Assembly: GCF_030814815.1 (NCBI RefSeq)
Contig: NZ_JAUSVR010000004.1
Span: 1-64,000, forward strand
Reading direction: 5' to 3'
From: Ancylobacter amanitiformis
GTDB taxonomy: Bacteria > Pseudomonadota > Alphaproteobacteria > Rhizobiales > Xanthobacteraceae
Length of the DNA stretch: 64,000 bases
Of the stretch, positions 11,352 to 21,073 are shown piece after piece (the stretch's first letter is position 1; the number at the start of each line of letters is the position of its first letter). Below the pieces are notes generated by a model. It saw nothing but the letters and a program-made list of their open reading frames with translations, was not told the DNA's origin and did no database searches. A program made the position numbers and the translations under genes.

Positions 11352-11932
11352 GGTTGATTCTGCTCGGACCGCCAGGGGCGGGCAAGGGCACCCAGGCCCA
11401 GCGCCTGGTCGAGCGCCACGGCATCGTGCAGCTGTCCACGGGGGACATGCTGCGCGAGGCGGTGCGAAACGAGACGCCGATCGGCCTCAAGGCCAAGGCG
11501 GTCATGGAAGCCGGCCAGCTGGTCTCGGACGAGATCGTGATCGGTATCATCTCCGACCGGATCGACCAGCCCGACGGATCGAAGGGCTTCATCCTTGACG
11601 GCTTTCCCCGCACCGTGGCGCAGGCAGAGGCTCTTGACCGCATTCTGGCCGAGAAGGGCCTCAAGCTCGATGCGGTGATCGAGTTCAAGGTCGATCAGGA
11701 AAAGCTGGTGGACCGCATCCTGCAGCGCGCGCGCGAAACCGCCGCGCGCGGGGAGCCGGTGCGCAAGGACGACGATCCGGAGATCTTCAAGACCCGCCTG
11801 GAAGCCTTCAATCGCGACACCGCGGTCGTGGCGCCCTATTACGCCGGGCGCGGGCTGCTGGTTGAGGTCGACGGCATGAAGCCGATCGACGACGTGACGC
11901 GGGCGATTTCGGACGTTCTCGAAACGGTCTGA
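11348..11932 (+). CDS. adk: Adenylate kinase
   Basis: Adenylate kinase (194 aa) interconverts ATP + AMP and 2 ADP in the cytosol. The P-loop [14 protein letters not shown] is at residues 7-20, followed by the AMP-binding [10 protein letters not shown] and [12 protein letters not shown]. This is the short-LID form: the zinc/long LID insertion is absent, and [16 protein letters not shown] takes its place. The start overlaps the secY stop, and GGGGGAAG precedes it. Confidence 0.97.
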
Positions 11933-11948
11933 CGAAACACGGCGCGGC

Positions 11949-11977
11949 TTGACATGTGAGCGGAATCGCTCTATGTG
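11949..11977 (+). promoter_or_regulatory. Sigma-70-type promoter for the rpsM-rpsK-rpoA-rplQ unit
   Basis: TTGACA (11949-11954) and TATGTG (11972-11977) are separated by 17 nt, within the 188-nt gap between adk and rpsM. This gap is far longer than others in the cluster, consistent with a separate alpha-operon transcript. The call is from hexamer match and spacing only. Confidence 0.6.
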
Positions 11978-12120
11978 CCGCGCTTCACTCATGCGATCGT
12001 CACTTTCCGACATCATTCGCTGATGCCGGGCGACATTGCATGTATCTCCGCAGGGGCCGGTCTCCACCGGACGCGGGGTCAATCATCACCGGCACTGCCG
12101 GCGTACATGGAGAGAGCGAA

Positions 12121-12489
12121 GTGGCTCGTATTGCAGGCGTCAACATCCCGACCAACAAGCGCGTCATCATCGCGCTTCAGTATATTCACGGCATTGGCGC
12201 CAAGCACGCCGCCGACATCGTGTCGAAGGTCGGGATTCCGCTGGAGCGCCGCGTCAACCAGCTGACCGACCAGGAAGTGTCCCAGATCCGCGAGACCATC
12301 GATCGCGACTATCTGGTCGAGGGCGACCTGCGCCGCGAAGTGTCGATGAACATCAAGCGCCTGATGGACCTGGGCTGCTATCGCGGCCTGCGGCACCGTC
12401 GTGGCCTGCCGGTTCGCGGCCAGCGCACGCATACCAATGCCCGCACCCGCAAGGGTCCGGCCAAGCCGATCGCCGGCAAGAAGAAGTGA
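12121..12489 (+). CDS. rpsM: 30S ribosomal protein S13
   Basis: S13 (122 aa) contacts the P-site tRNA and the inter-subunit bridge. The start is a GTG giving [19 protein letters not shown], preceded by GGAGAGAG. The long frame from 11956 only adds non-homologous residues. Further marks are the helix-two-turn-helix [34 protein letters not shown] (parts) and the Arg/Lys-rich tail. It is the first gene of the alpha unit. Confidence 0.98.
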   Translation: MARIAGVNIPTNKRVIIALQYIHGIGAKHAADIVSKVGIPLERRVNQLTDQEVSQIRETIDRDYLVEGDLRREVSMNIKRLMDLGCYRGLRHRRGLPVRGQRTHTNARTRKGPAKPIAGKKK

Positions 12490-12606
12490 TCGGGCGGGCC
12501 CTGGCCCGCCTTCTCCCCGCCGGCGGCGCGAGCGGCCGGCACCGCAACCAAGCATATTGTCCCGAGCGCCTGGAACGACGGGCGCGCCTGAAGGATCGAA
12601 GGTCAA

Positions 12607-12996
12607 ATGGCTAAAGAAGCTGCCCGTATCAAGCGCCGCGAACGCAAGAACATCGCCTCGGGCGTCGCGCATGTGAACGCCTCGTTCAACAACACCATGA
12701 TCACCATCACCGATGCGCAGGGCAACACCATTGCCTGGTCGTCGGCCGGTGCCATGGGCTTCAAGGGTTCGCGCAAGTCGACGCCGTATGCCGCGCAGGT
12801 GGCTGCCGAGGATTGCGCCCGTAAGGCAGCCGATCACGGCATGCGCACCATCGAGGTCGAGGTGTCGGGTCCGGGTTCGGGTCGCGAGTCGGCGCTGCGC
12901 GCCTTCCAGGCGGCGGGCTTCACGGTGACGTCGATCCGCGACGTCACCCCGATTCCGCACAATGGCTGCCGTCCGCGCAAGCGTCGGCGCGTCTGA
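12607..12996 (+). CDS. rpsK: 30S ribosomal protein S11
   Basis: S11 (129 aa) sits on the platform near the mRNA exit. [44 protein letters not shown] and the C-terminal [18 protein letters not shown] are family signatures (each shown in part). A GAAGGATCGAAGG purine leader precedes the ATG. It is separated from rpsM by 117 nt. Confidence 0.97.
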   Translation: MAKEAARIKRRERKNIASGVAHVNASFNNTMITITDAQGNTIAWSSAGAMGFKGSRKSTPYAAQVAAEDCARKAADHGMRTIEVEVSGPGSGRESALRAFQAAGFTVTSIRDVTPIPHNGCRPRKRRRV

Positions 12997-13125
12997 CGCC
13001 ATTCCGTCCGGCGACGTCTCGGCGCCGTCGGGACCGCTGCGTTTGGCATTCCCTCCCGGCGGAGCCGGGGGACGGTGCAGTCGGGCGAGGATGCCCGGGG
13101 TATCGTCGAGAGCAAGGGTGACGTC

Positions 13126-14142
13126 GTGATTCAGAAGAACTGGCAAGAGCTGATCAAGCCCGAGAAGCTCGAGGTCGCCCTCGGCAGCGACCCGAAGCGT
13201 TTTGCCACCGTCGTCGCAGAGCCGCTGGAGCGTGGCTTCGGCCAGACGCTTGGCAACTCGCTGCGTCGTATCCTGCTGTCCTCGCTGCAGGGCGCCGCTG
13301 TGACTTCGGTCCATATTGACGGCGTGCTGCACGAGTTCTCCTCGATCCCCGGCGTGCGCGAGGACGTGACCGACATCGTCCTGAACATCAAGGACATCGC
13401 CATCAAGATGGCCGGCGACGGCCCGAAGCGCATGGTGGTGAAGAAGCAGGGACCGGGTGTCGTGACCGCTGGCGACATCCAGACGGTCGGCGACGTGCAG
13501 GTGCTGAACCCCGAGCTGGTGCTGTGCACCCTCGATGATGGCGCCGAGATCCGCATGGAATTCACCGTCGACACCGGCAAGGGCTACATTGCGGCCGATC
13601 GCAATCGGCCCGAGGATGCGCCGATCGGTCTCATCCCGGTCGATAGCCTCTATTCGCCGGTGAAGAAGGTCTCCTACAAGGTCGAGAACACCCGCGAGGG
13701 CCAGATTCTCGACTATGATAAGTTGACCCTCTCCATCGAGACCAACGGTTCGGTGAGCCCCGAGGATGCGCTCGCCTATGCCGCGCGAATCCTGCAGGAT
13801 CAGCTTGAGATCTTCGTGAATTTCGAGGAGCCCAAGCGCGAGACCGAGAGCCCGGCCATCCAGGAGCTGCCCTTCAACCCGGCACTGCTGAAGAAGGTCG
13901 ACGAGCTCGAATTGTCGGTGCGTTCGGCGAACTGCCTGAAGAACGACAACATCGTCTATATCGGCGACCTGATCCAGAAGACCGAGGCGGAGATGCTCCG
14001 TACCCCGAACTTCGGTCGCAAGTCGCTGAACGAGATCAAGGAAGTTCTCGCCAGCATGGGCCTGCATCTTGGCATGGAAGTGCCGGGCTGGCCGCCCGAG
14101 AACATCGAAGACCTCGCCAAGCGCTTTGAAGATCACTACTGA
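13126..14142 (+). CDS. rpoA: DNA-directed RNA polymerase subunit alpha
   Basis: RpoA (338 aa) nucleates RNA polymerase assembly and contacts activators and UP elements. The start chosen is GTG at 13126 ([17 protein letters not shown]), which matches the alphaproteobacterial start; the open frame reaches back 17 codons without homology. The N-terminal dimerisation domain includes [20 protein letters not shown]. The C-terminal DNA-binding domain shows [17 protein letters not shown] and [17 protein letters not shown]. Length is standard. Confidence 0.98.
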   Translation: MIQKNWQELIKPEKLEVALGSDPKRFATVVAEPLERGFGQTLGNSLRRILLSSLQGAAVTSVHIDGVLHEFSSIPGVREDVTDIVLNIKDIAIKMAGDGPKRMVVKKQGPGVVTAGDIQTVGDVQVLNPELVLCTLDDGAEIRMEFTVDTGKGYIAADRNRPEDAPIGLIPVDSLYSPVKKVSYKVENTREGQILDYDKLTLSIETNGSVSPEDALAYAARILQDQLEIFVNFEEPKRETESPAIQELPFNPALLKKVDELELSVRSANCLKNDNIVYIGDLIQKTEAEMLRTPNFGRKSLNEIKEVLASMGLHLGMEVPGWPPENIEDLAKRFEDHY

Positions 14143-14212
14143 GCATTAGACGCGGCGGTCGAGCCGCCTTCCTCAACACCGGCTCGAAGCCGTCGCATTT
14201 GGGATACTCGCC

Positions 14213-14638
14213 ATGAACCACGGCAAGACGTATCGGAAGTTCAACCGCACTGCGGAACACCGCAAGGCCATGTTCGCCAACCTGGCGCAGGCCCTGATCA
14301 CGCACGAGCAGATCATCACCACGCTGCCGAAGGCGAAGGATCTTCGCCCGGTCGTGGAAAAGCTGATCACCCTCGGCAAGCGCGGCGGTCTGCATGCCCG
14401 CCGTCAGGCGATTGCCGACATCCGCGACGTTGCGGTCGTCCGCAAGCTGTTCGACGTGATCGGCCCGCGCTACAAGGAGCGCAATGGCGGCTACACCCGC
14501 ATCATCAAGGCGGGTTTCCGTCATGGCGATTCGGCTGCCATCGCCGTGATCGAGCTGGTCGATCGCGATGAAGCCGCCAAGGGCGCCTCCGATCTCGCCC
14601 GCCTTGAGGCGACGAAGGCGGCGGAAGCTGCGGCCTGA
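14213..14638 (+). CDS. rplQ: 50S ribosomal protein L17
   Basis: L17 (141 aa) lies near the tunnel exit. [20 protein letters not shown], the [20 protein letters not shown] helix (parts) and the [21 protein letters not shown] segment are typical, with a short Ala-rich tail. It is the last gene of the ribosomal cluster, and a strong terminator follows 22 nt after the stop. Confidence 0.98.
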   Translation: MNHGKTYRKFNRTAEHRKAMFANLAQALITHEQIITTLPKAKDLRPVVEKLITLGKRGGLHARRQAIADIRDVAVVRKLFDVIGPRYKERNGGYTRIIKAGFRHGDSAAIAVIELVDRDEAAKGASDLARLEATKAAEAAA

Positions 14639-14660
14639 TCTGAGGCATATGGTGATTTTG

Positions 14661-14692
14661 AAAAGGGGCGGTTTTCACCGCCCCTTTTTCTT
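14661..14692 (+). terminator. Rho-independent terminator closing the ribosomal cluster
   Basis: A 12-bp stem, AAAAGGGGCGGT (14661-14672) with ACCGCCCCTTTT (14677-14688), has a 4-nt loop and a T-rich 3' flank. The stem is symmetrical, with A-tract and T-tract ends, so it could also work on the other strand. Confidence 0.9.
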
Positions 14693-14762
14693 TTCGCGGG
14701 TGAAGGGGCCTTACGCGTCGTGCACCCTTTTTCCGCCGCGAGGCGAGGGCTATATCTCGCAC

Positions 14763-16196
14763 ATGCAACGCATCGCCCCTTTCCTCGCCGGCTGTCTCCT
14801 GCTCATCCTTCCGGCCGTGGCCCAGACGCCGCCGCCGCTGGCTGCCCAGCCGCGCGTGCCGGCCTCGCGCGCCGAGATCGGCCTGAGCTTCGCGCCCATC
14901 GTGGCCAAGACCGCGCCGGCCATCGTCAATGTCTATGCCATGCGCACCGTGCAGGCGCGGCGCGGGCCCTCGCTGCTGGAAGACCCGTTCTTCCGGCGCT
15001 TCTTCGGCGCGCCGAACGGCCCGGGCTTCGGTGGTCCGAGCGAGCGCATCCAGCGCGCCCTCGGCTCCGGCGTCATCGTCGATGCCTCGGGCCTTGTGGT
15101 GACCAACAATCACGTCATTGACGGCGCGGACGAGGTGCGCGTGTCGCTGTCCGACAAGCGCGAGTTCGATGCCGATATCCTGTTGCGCGACCCGCGCACC
15201 GATCTTGCGGTGCTGAAGCTCAGGGACGGCAAGGCGGGGTTCCCGGCCGCGCAACTCGGCTCGTCGGACGACCTGCAGGTCGGTGACATCGTGCTGGCCA
15301 TCGGCAACCCGTTCGGGGTGGGGCAGACGGTGACGCAGGGCATCGTCTCCGCGCTGGCGCGCACGCAGGTCGGAATTACCGACTATCAGTTCTTCATCCA
15401 GACCGACGCGGCGATCAATCCCGGCAATTCCGGCGGCGCGCTGGTGGATGGTGCCGGGCGGGTCGTGGGCATCAACACGGCCATCTTCTCGCGCTCGGGT
15501 GGTTCGCAGGGCATCGGCTTTGCGATTCCGGCCGACATGGTGCGCGTCGTGCTCGAATCGGCGCTGACCGGCGGCAAGTCGGTGCGCCGGCCCTGGCTCG
15601 GGGCCAGCCTGCAATCGGTCACGGCCGATATCGCCGAGGGGCTCGACCTGCCGCGCCCGGTGGGGTCTCTGGTGCAGAGCATCCGGCCGGGAAGTCCGGC
15701 CGAGAAGAGCGGGCTGAAGGTGGGTGATCTCATCACCGGCATTGCCGGCCAGGAGACCGACGATCCGGACGCGTTCGGCTACCGCTTCGCCACCCGCCCG
15801 ATCGGCGGATCGGTGGAGGTGTCGGTCATCCGCCAGGGCAAGCCGCTGACGCTGACCATCCCGCTGCTCACCGCGCCGGAGACGACCCCGCGCGAGGAGG
15901 TGACGGTCTCGACCCGCTCACCCTTCGGCGGGGCGACGGTGGTCAATCTCTCGCCCGCGGTTGCCGAGGAGCTGCGCACGGTCGAGGCCGATAGCGGCGT
16001 GGTCGTCACCGCCGTGGCGGAAGGCTCGCCAGCGGATGCCACCAACCTTCGGGTGGGTGACGTCATCCGCGAGGTGAATGGCCTGCCCATCACGCGCACC
16101 GCCGATCTGGTGCGTGCCACCACCACGCCCTCTCGGGTGTGGCGCATCACCCTGCAACGTGGCGGTCGCACCCTGACCGCCATGCTCCCCGGTTGA
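14763..16196 (+). CDS. Do/HtrA-family periplasmic serine endopeptidase
   Basis: This DegP/DegQ-type protease-chaperone (477 aa) acts on misfolded envelope proteins. It has a signal peptide (about residues 1-20, CLLLILPAVA then Q), and the trypsin-like triad His117 (NNHVID), Asp147 (RTDLAVLK) and Ser223 (GNSGGAL). Two PDZ domains follow (about 265-360 and 385-475). The ATG was chosen because it begins directly with the signal peptide; the open frame extends back into rplQ without homology. The next gene, rarA, starts 8 nt downstream, so the two are probably co-transcribed. Distinguishing DegP from DegQ or MucD is not possible from sequence reading alone. Confidence 0.93.
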   Translation: MQRIAPFLAGCLLLILPAVAQTPPPLAAQPRVPASRAEIGLSFAPIVAKTAPAIVNVYAMRTVQARRGPSLLEDPFFRRFFGAPNGPGFGGPSERIQRALGSGVIVDASGLVVTNNHVIDGADEVRVSLSDKREFDADILLRDPRTDLAVLKLRDGKAGFPAAQLGSSDDLQVGDIVLAIGNPFGVGQTVTQGIVSALARTQVGITDYQFFIQTDAAINPGNSGGALVDGAGRVVGINTAIFSRSGGSQGIGFAIPADMVRVVLESALTGGKSVRRPWLGASLQSVTADIAEGLDLPRPVGSLVQSIRPGSPAEKSGLKVGDLITGIAGQETDDPDAFGYRFATRPIGGSVEVSVIRQGKPLTLTIPLLTAPETTPREEVTVSTRSPFGGATVVNLSPAVAEELRTVEADSGVVVTAVAEGSPADATNLRVGDVIREVNGLPITRTADLVRATTTPSRVWRITLQRGGRTLTAMLPG

Positions 16197-16203
16197 GGCG
16201 CCC

Positions 16204-17526
16204 GTGGCCGATCTCTTCGCGACTGCCGGACTTGAAACGGGGGCCCCACGCCCTCTGGCCGACCGGCTGCGGCCTCAGCGCCTCGGCGAGGTGGTCGGGC
16301 AGGAGCATCTGACCGGCCCGGAAGGCATGCTCACCCGGATGATCGCCCATCATTCGCTGGGCTCGCTGATCTTCTGGGGCCCGCCGGGTACTGGCAAGAC
16401 GACCGTGGCGCGGCTGCTGGCGCGCGAGACGGACCTGCATTTCGAGCAGATCTCCGCCATCTTCACCGGTGTGGCCGACCTCAAGAAGGTGTTCGAGGCC
16501 GCGCGCGGGCGGCGCGCCGTGGGGCAGGGCACGCTGCTTTTCGTGGACGAGATCCACCGTTTCAACCGTGCCCAGCAGGACGGCTTTCTCCCCGTGATGG
16601 AGGACGGCACCATCACGCTGATCGGCGCGACGACGGAGAACCCGTCCTTCGAGTTGAATGCGGCGCTGCTGTCGCGCTCGCGCGTGCTGGTGTTCAAGTC
16701 GCTCGACCCGGAGGCGATCGAGCGGCTGCTGCAGCGCGCGGAGACGCTGGAGGGGAGGCGCCTGCCGCTGGACCCCGATTCCCGCGCCGCGCTGGCCGGC
16801 ATGGCGGATGGCGACGGGCGCTATCTGCTCGGCCTCGCCGAAGAACTGCTGGCGCTGCCGCCGGGCCCGGAGCTCGATATCGCCGCGCTTTCCGCCACCA
16901 TGCAGAAGCGGGCGCCGATCTACGACAAGGGGCAAGACGAGCACTACAATCTGCTCAGCTGCTTCCACAAGAGCCTGCGCGGCTCGGACGTGAACGGCGC
17001 CATGTACTGGGCGGCGCGCATGATCGTGGGCGGGGAGGATCCCGGCACGGTGTTCCGCCGCCTCGCCTGCGCGGCGTCCGAGGATGTCGGCATGGCCGAC
17101 CCGCAGGCGATGCCGCAGGTGGTGGCCGCGTGGACCGCGTTTGATCGCGTCGGCTGGCCGGAAGGGCGGCTGTTCCTGGCGCAGGCCATCGCCTATGTCG
17201 CCACCGCGCCGAAATCGAACGCGGCTTACTCGGCGTTCAACGCGGCGATCGCGCTGGCCAAGTCGACTGGTTCGCTGCCGCCGCCCAAGCACATCCTAAA
17301 TGCCCCGACCAAGCTGATGAAGGAACTCGGCTACCACGCCGGCTATCGCTACGACCACGATTATCCCGATGCGTATGCGGGACAGCAGTTCTTTCCCGAT
17401 GAACTCGCCGGGGATCGTCGGGCAGAGTTCTACGTGCCGAATGAGCGTGGCTTCGAGCGTGATGTGAAGAAGCGGCTGGAATACTGGGCCCGCCTCAAGG
17501 CGGAGCGACAGGGCGGCAACAAGTAG
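16204..17526 (+). CDS. rarA: Replication-associated recombination protein A (RarA/MgsA AAA+ ATPase)
   Basis: RarA (440 aa) is a clamp-loader-like AAA+ ATPase that acts at stalled replication forks. It starts at GTG. The N-terminal PLADRLRPQRLGEVVGQEHL is typical. Walker A GPPGTGKTT is at residues 59-67, Walker B is LLFVDEIHRFNRAQQD, and the sensor-1 region is TLIGATTENPSFELN. The C-terminal half carries the QDEHYNLLSCFHKSLRGSD and NAPTKLMKELGYHAGYRYDHD blocks of the RarA tetramerisation domain. A 16-bp tandem repeat follows the gene. Confidence 0.96.
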   Translation: MADLFATAGLETGAPRPLADRLRPQRLGEVVGQEHLTGPEGMLTRMIAHHSLGSLIFWGPPGTGKTTVARLLARETDLHFEQISAIFTGVADLKKVFEAARGRRAVGQGTLLFVDEIHRFNRAQQDGFLPVMEDGTITLIGATTENPSFELNAALLSRSRVLVFKSLDPEAIERLLQRAETLEGRRLPLDPDSRAALAGMADGDGRYLLGLAEELLALPPGPELDIAALSATMQKRAPIYDKGQDEHYNLLSCFHKSLRGSDVNGAMYWAARMIVGGEDPGTVFRRLACAASEDVGMADPQAMPQVVAAWTAFDRVGWPEGRLFLAQAIAYVATAPKSNAAYSAFNAAIALAKSTGSLPPPKHILNAPTKLMKELGYHAGYRYDHDYPDAYAGQQFFPDELAGDRRAEFYVPNERGFERDVKKRLEYWARLKAERQGGNK

Positions 17527-17548
17527 GTCCCGTGCGCGACTTCTTGCT

Positions 17549-17593
17549 TGGGGGAAGTCGGAATTGGGGGAAGTCGGCCTCGGGGGAAGTCGG
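17549..17593 (+). repeat. 16-bp tandem repeat, three copies
   Basis: The 13-mer YGGGGGAAGTCGG recurs at 17549, 17565 and 17581, exactly 16 nt apart, with variable 3-nt spacers. It lies in the 294-nt non-coding gap between rarA and the RluA-type gene. Nothing else recognisable is in that gap. Confidence 0.85.
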
Positions 17594-17820
17594 CGGTTCA
17601 GGCGGCACGTCGGCCCGGCGGTTTCCCAACCCTCTCCTCCGTCTCGCCAGATGCCGCGATGTTGGCGGAACGCGGCAAGATCGGCCTCTCTGCGTCCAAT
17701 AGCGGCGGTTCGGTCTCCATTTTCCGGGGTGCCGTGTTCGCCGGGCTTGCGCTCGCACGCGCAGTCGCGTGACGTGAGGCCGCGTCTCGGCTATGTGCAG
17801 GCGTGAGGAGTACCCGACCC

Positions 17821-19038
17821 ATGGCTGTTGAAATCCATCGCGTCGATTCGGACGAGGAGGGCATGCGGCTCGACCGCTGGTTCAAGACGCATTTCCCTGA
17901 CCTGTCCTTCGGGCACCTGCAGAAGCTGCTGCGCAGCGGGCAGGTGCGCGTGGATGGCGGCCGGGTGAAGACCAACACGCGGCTGGCTGCCGGCCAGAGC
18001 GTACGCGTCCCACCGCTCGAGGAGAAGCCGCAGCTCTCGACCGCCGATTATCTGGAGGCGGAGGAGCGCCGCGCACGCGGCGAGACCGTGCCACGCGGGC
18101 GGGCGCCGCGTGAGGCCTCGCCGGACGACACGGCGCCTGATGAGCCGGCATCGGAAGACGACATTCCGGAAGATATGGCGTTTGATGACGAGACGTCCGA
18201 TGACGAGGTTCGCCGCTCACCCGCCTCTCGCCCGGTGACGCGCGCGCGCGCGGACCACCTCGCCGCGCCGGCGGTGAAGCGCGCCAGCGCCGATGACAAG
18301 GATGCCGCCGCCCTCCGGGCCATGACGCTGTTCGAGGACCGCGACGTGCTGGTGCTGAACAAGCCCTATGGGCTTGCCGTGCAGGGCGGCTCGGGCACCT
18401 ATCGCCATGTCGACGGCATGCTGGAAGCGCTGCGCGCCGATGATGGCCAGAAGCCGCGTCTCGTGCACCGCATCGACAAGGATACGTCCGGCATCCTGCT
18501 GATCGCCAAGAATCGGCTCTCGGCGTCGACATTGGCCAAGACGTTCCGTTCGCGCTCGGCGCGCAAGGTCTACTGGGCCCTGGTGCCCGGCGTGCCGCGC
18601 CCGGCGCAGGGGCGCATCTCGACCTACCTCGCCAAGGACGAGGCGGCCGAGCGCATGCGGATTGCCCGCCATGGCGACGACGAGGCGAGCCATGCCATTT
18701 CCTACTATGCCGTGGTCGATCATGCGGCGCAGAAGCTGGCATGGCTGTCGCTGAAGCCCGTCACCGGCCGCACACACCAGTTGCGCGCCCACGCCGCCCA
18801 TATCGGTCATCCCATTGTCGGGGATCCCAAGTATTTCAACGTCGAGAACTGGCCGCTGCCGGGGGGGCTCCAAAACCGGCTGCATCTTCTGGCGCGTAGG
18901 CTGGTCATCCCTCATCCGCGCGCGGATAAGCTGATAGACGTCTCGGCTCCCTTGCCACCGCACATGCAGCAAAGCTGGAACGTGCTGGGCTTTGATGCAG
19001 GCCAATACGATCCGATTGTGGACGCGCCGGAAAGTTGA
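17821..19038 (+). CDS. RluA/RluC-family 23S rRNA pseudouridine synthase
   Basis: This enzyme (405 aa) converts specific uridines in rRNA to pseudouridine. It has an N-terminal S4 RNA-binding domain (residues about 14-65, MRLDRWFKTHFPDLSFGHLQ in part) and the catalytic core with HRIDKDTSGILL, where Asp219 is the expected nucleophile. TGRTHQLRAHAAHIGHPIVGD is near the end (in part). Between the S4 domain and the core is an acidic, low-complexity insertion of about 90 residues (75-165). RluC is the likeliest family member. The GTG at 17803 is in frame but the ATG gives the family start. Confidence 0.93.
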   Translation: MAVEIHRVDSDEEGMRLDRWFKTHFPDLSFGHLQKLLRSGQVRVDGGRVKTNTRLAAGQSVRVPPLEEKPQLSTADYLEAEERRARGETVPRGRAPREASPDDTAPDEPASEDDIPEDMAFDDETSDDEVRRSPASRPVTRARADHLAAPAVKRASADDKDAAALRAMTLFEDRDVLVLNKPYGLAVQGGSGTYRHVDGMLEALRADDGQKPRLVHRIDKDTSGILLIAKNRLSASTLAKTFRSRSARKVYWALVPGVPRPAQGRISTYLAKDEAAERMRIARHGDDEASHAISYYAVVDHAAQKLAWLSLKPVTGRTHQLRAHAAHIGHPIVGDPKYFNVENWPLPGGLQNRLHLLARRLVIPHPRADKLIDVSAPLPPHMQQSWNVLGFDAGQYDPIVDAPES

Positions 19039-19307
19039 CTTTGCGTTATATGCACGCGCCGCATCGACGGCGCGATGCATTGCAGCAACATGCGCGCGAA
19101 AATAAACTTGAGCGCAGCGCATTCATATTGGCTTAACCCCGCATAAGGCGTTGATGGTGACCTATACTCGATAACCAGTGACGACGAGCTCAGAACAAAT
19201 TAGTTCTGTATTCGAACAATCTCTGGGTGGCTGGAAAAAGGCGCTGCAACCTTCTATGCCGCAGTGCAACCTGGTTGCGGTGTCTGGATAGTGAGGGGCA
19301 GTTGCCG

Positions 19308-20741
19308 ATGACCGAGATGGGAGCCTTTGTCGGAGTGGCGAGGCGGATGTCTCACGCGGCACAGGGGGGCGTCGGCAAGGGGCAGAGCCTCCTGTGGCGT
19401 CATCGCAATCTCGTGCGCCTCGGCCTGGTCGGCGGCGCTGTCGTCGTCGACATGGCCGCCATCGTTGCCGCCAGCGGGCTGGGTGCCTATCTGAAGACCG
19501 GCGATCTTCTGGGGGGCAACTGGACCCAGACTTTCGTTCTGCTCGCGCCGACCTATCTCCTCGCCGCTCTCGTGCTGCACGGCTACTGGCTGAGGACGCT
19601 GCGCTCGCTCGGCCGCTCGGTGACGGCGGCAGTCTCCGCGCTGCTCATCGCTTCCGGCATCAGCTTCGCCGCCATGTTCGCGCTGAAGGTCTCCGAGATG
19701 ACCTCGCGCCTGGAGACCGGCTACTCGCTGTTGCTCGCCGCCACACTGCTGGTGCTGTTCCGCGCCGTGGGATCTGCTGTGATACGACGTGTGTTCCGCA
19801 CCGTCGTGGAGCCGCGCTTCATCGTTCTCACCGACGGTGTCGGCCTCGGACGCCGTTCCGGCAACCGCGCCACCACGCTGATCGATGTACGGCAGGCGGG
19901 TTTGGTGCCGGCGCTGGCCGATCCCCGTTTCTTCGACACGTTGAGCCGAGCCGTGCGCGATGCCGATCGCGTGGTGCTGTCCTTCTCCGATTCGCAGGAG
20001 CGGCTGAAATGGAGCGAGGCCATGCGCCTCAGCGGCCTCGATGCCGAGATCGTCGCCGATCTGGGCGACGTGCAGCCGCTAGCCCTGTCGCACTGGGAGA
20101 GCCATCCCACGCTGGTCATTTCGCGCGGCCCGCTCAACATGGTGGAGCGGGCGGCCAAGCGTCTGTTTGATCTGCTGGTGACAGGCGGGCTGATGCTGAT
20201 CGCCGGGCCGATCATCGCCGTGGCGGCGCTGCTGGTGAAGCTCGATTCCCCCGGTCCGGTCTTCTTCATTCAGGAGCGGGTGGGGCGCAACAACCGCACC
20301 TATCGCTGCTTCAAGCTGCGCACCATGCGCATCGACACGGTCGATACCGCCGGGGCGGTCTCCGCCTCGCGTGGCGACGCCCGCATCACCCGCATCGGCG
20401 CCATCCTGCGTCGCACCAGCATCGACGAACTGCCGCAACTGCTGAATGTGCTGATCGGCGACATGAGCCTCGTCGGCCCGCGCCCGCATGCGCTGGGCTC
20501 GCGGGCGGAAGGGGCGCTGTTCTGGGAACTGGTGCCGGACTATTGGAGCCGCCATTCGATGAAGCCCGGTGTCACCGGCCTCGCGCAGGTGAGGGGCCTG
20601 CGCGGGGCGACCCACAGCCGGGCCGACATCGAACAGCGCGTGGCGGCCGACCTCGAATATATCAACGGCTGGTCGCTCTGGCTGGACATCAAGATCCTGT
20701 TCATGACGATCCGCGTCGCGGTTCATCCCAACGCCTACTAG
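19308..20741 (+). CDS. Polyisoprenyl-phosphate sugar-1-phosphate transferase (exopolysaccharide initiation)
   Basis: The protein (477 aa) should transfer a sugar-1-phosphate to undecaprenyl phosphate at the inner membrane, the first step of capsule or exopolysaccharide synthesis. The N-terminal half has four hydrophobic helices. The C-terminal half is the bacterial sugar transferase domain: [18 protein letters not shown] membrane segment, [43 protein letters not shown] and SLVGPRPHA. The sugar (galactose, glucose or other) cannot be told. GAGGGG lies upstream of the ATG; an in-frame start further upstream is less likely. About 270 nt of AT-richer non-coding DNA precede the gene. Confidence 0.9.
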   Translation: MTEMGAFVGVARRMSHAAQGGVGKGQSLLWRHRNLVRLGLVGGAVVVDMAAIVAASGLGAYLKTGDLLGGNWTQTFVLLAPTYLLAALVLHGYWLRTLRSLGRSVTAAVSALLIASGISFAAMFALKVSEMTSRLETGYSLLLAATLLVLFRAVGSAVIRRVFRTVVEPRFIVLTDGVGLGRRSGNRATTLIDVRQAGLVPALADPRFFDTLSRAVRDADRVVLSFSDSQERLKWSEAMRLSGLDAEIVADLGDVQPLALSHWESHPTLVISRGPLNMVERAAKRLFDLLVTGGLMLIAGPIIAVAALLVKLDSPGPVFFIQERVGRNNRTYRCFKLRTMRIDTVDTAGAVSASRGDARITRIGAILRRTSIDELPQLLNVLIGDMSLVGPRPHALGSRAEGALFWELVPDYWSRHSMKPGVTGLAQVRGLRGATHSRADIEQRVAADLEYINGWSLWLDIKILFMTIRVAVHPNAY

Positions 20742-21073
20742 GCTTGTCCGGTCGAACGCGCGGGCGCCAAGCTGCACCCCGAATGGCCTCCTTGCTGTGC
20801 GTGGCGCGCAGCGCTTGGGACGGATTCGCGTTTCGCTGCCACGTTCGCTGTCACGATCCCACCCGGTCGGCCATCCAAACGCCCAGAAGGCGATCCATGG
20901 CTCCGCGCGCCGGGCATTTCGCTGCGCGCGGGCTGTCGCCCCGCCCGCGCAATGCCGGGACAGAACAGCTGGAGCACGCGCCGATCCGATGGCGGTTCCG
21001 TTGGATCGGGTCACGCGTTTTCCATCCATTCGCTTCTAGGCAACCGTTTCCTCGGTTTCGATCCGGAGTCGAC
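20742..21073. other. Non-coding gap between the sugar transferase and the deacetylase
   Basis: These 332 nt show no convincing gene on either strand; the open frames here are short GC-driven frames. No terminator with a T-tract was seen. Confidence 0.6.

Noticed and set aside
12079-14136. 685-codon open frame on the minus strand across rpsM-rpsK-rpoA
   Set aside because: Runs antisense through three conserved ribosomal/RNA polymerase genes; no recognisable protein.
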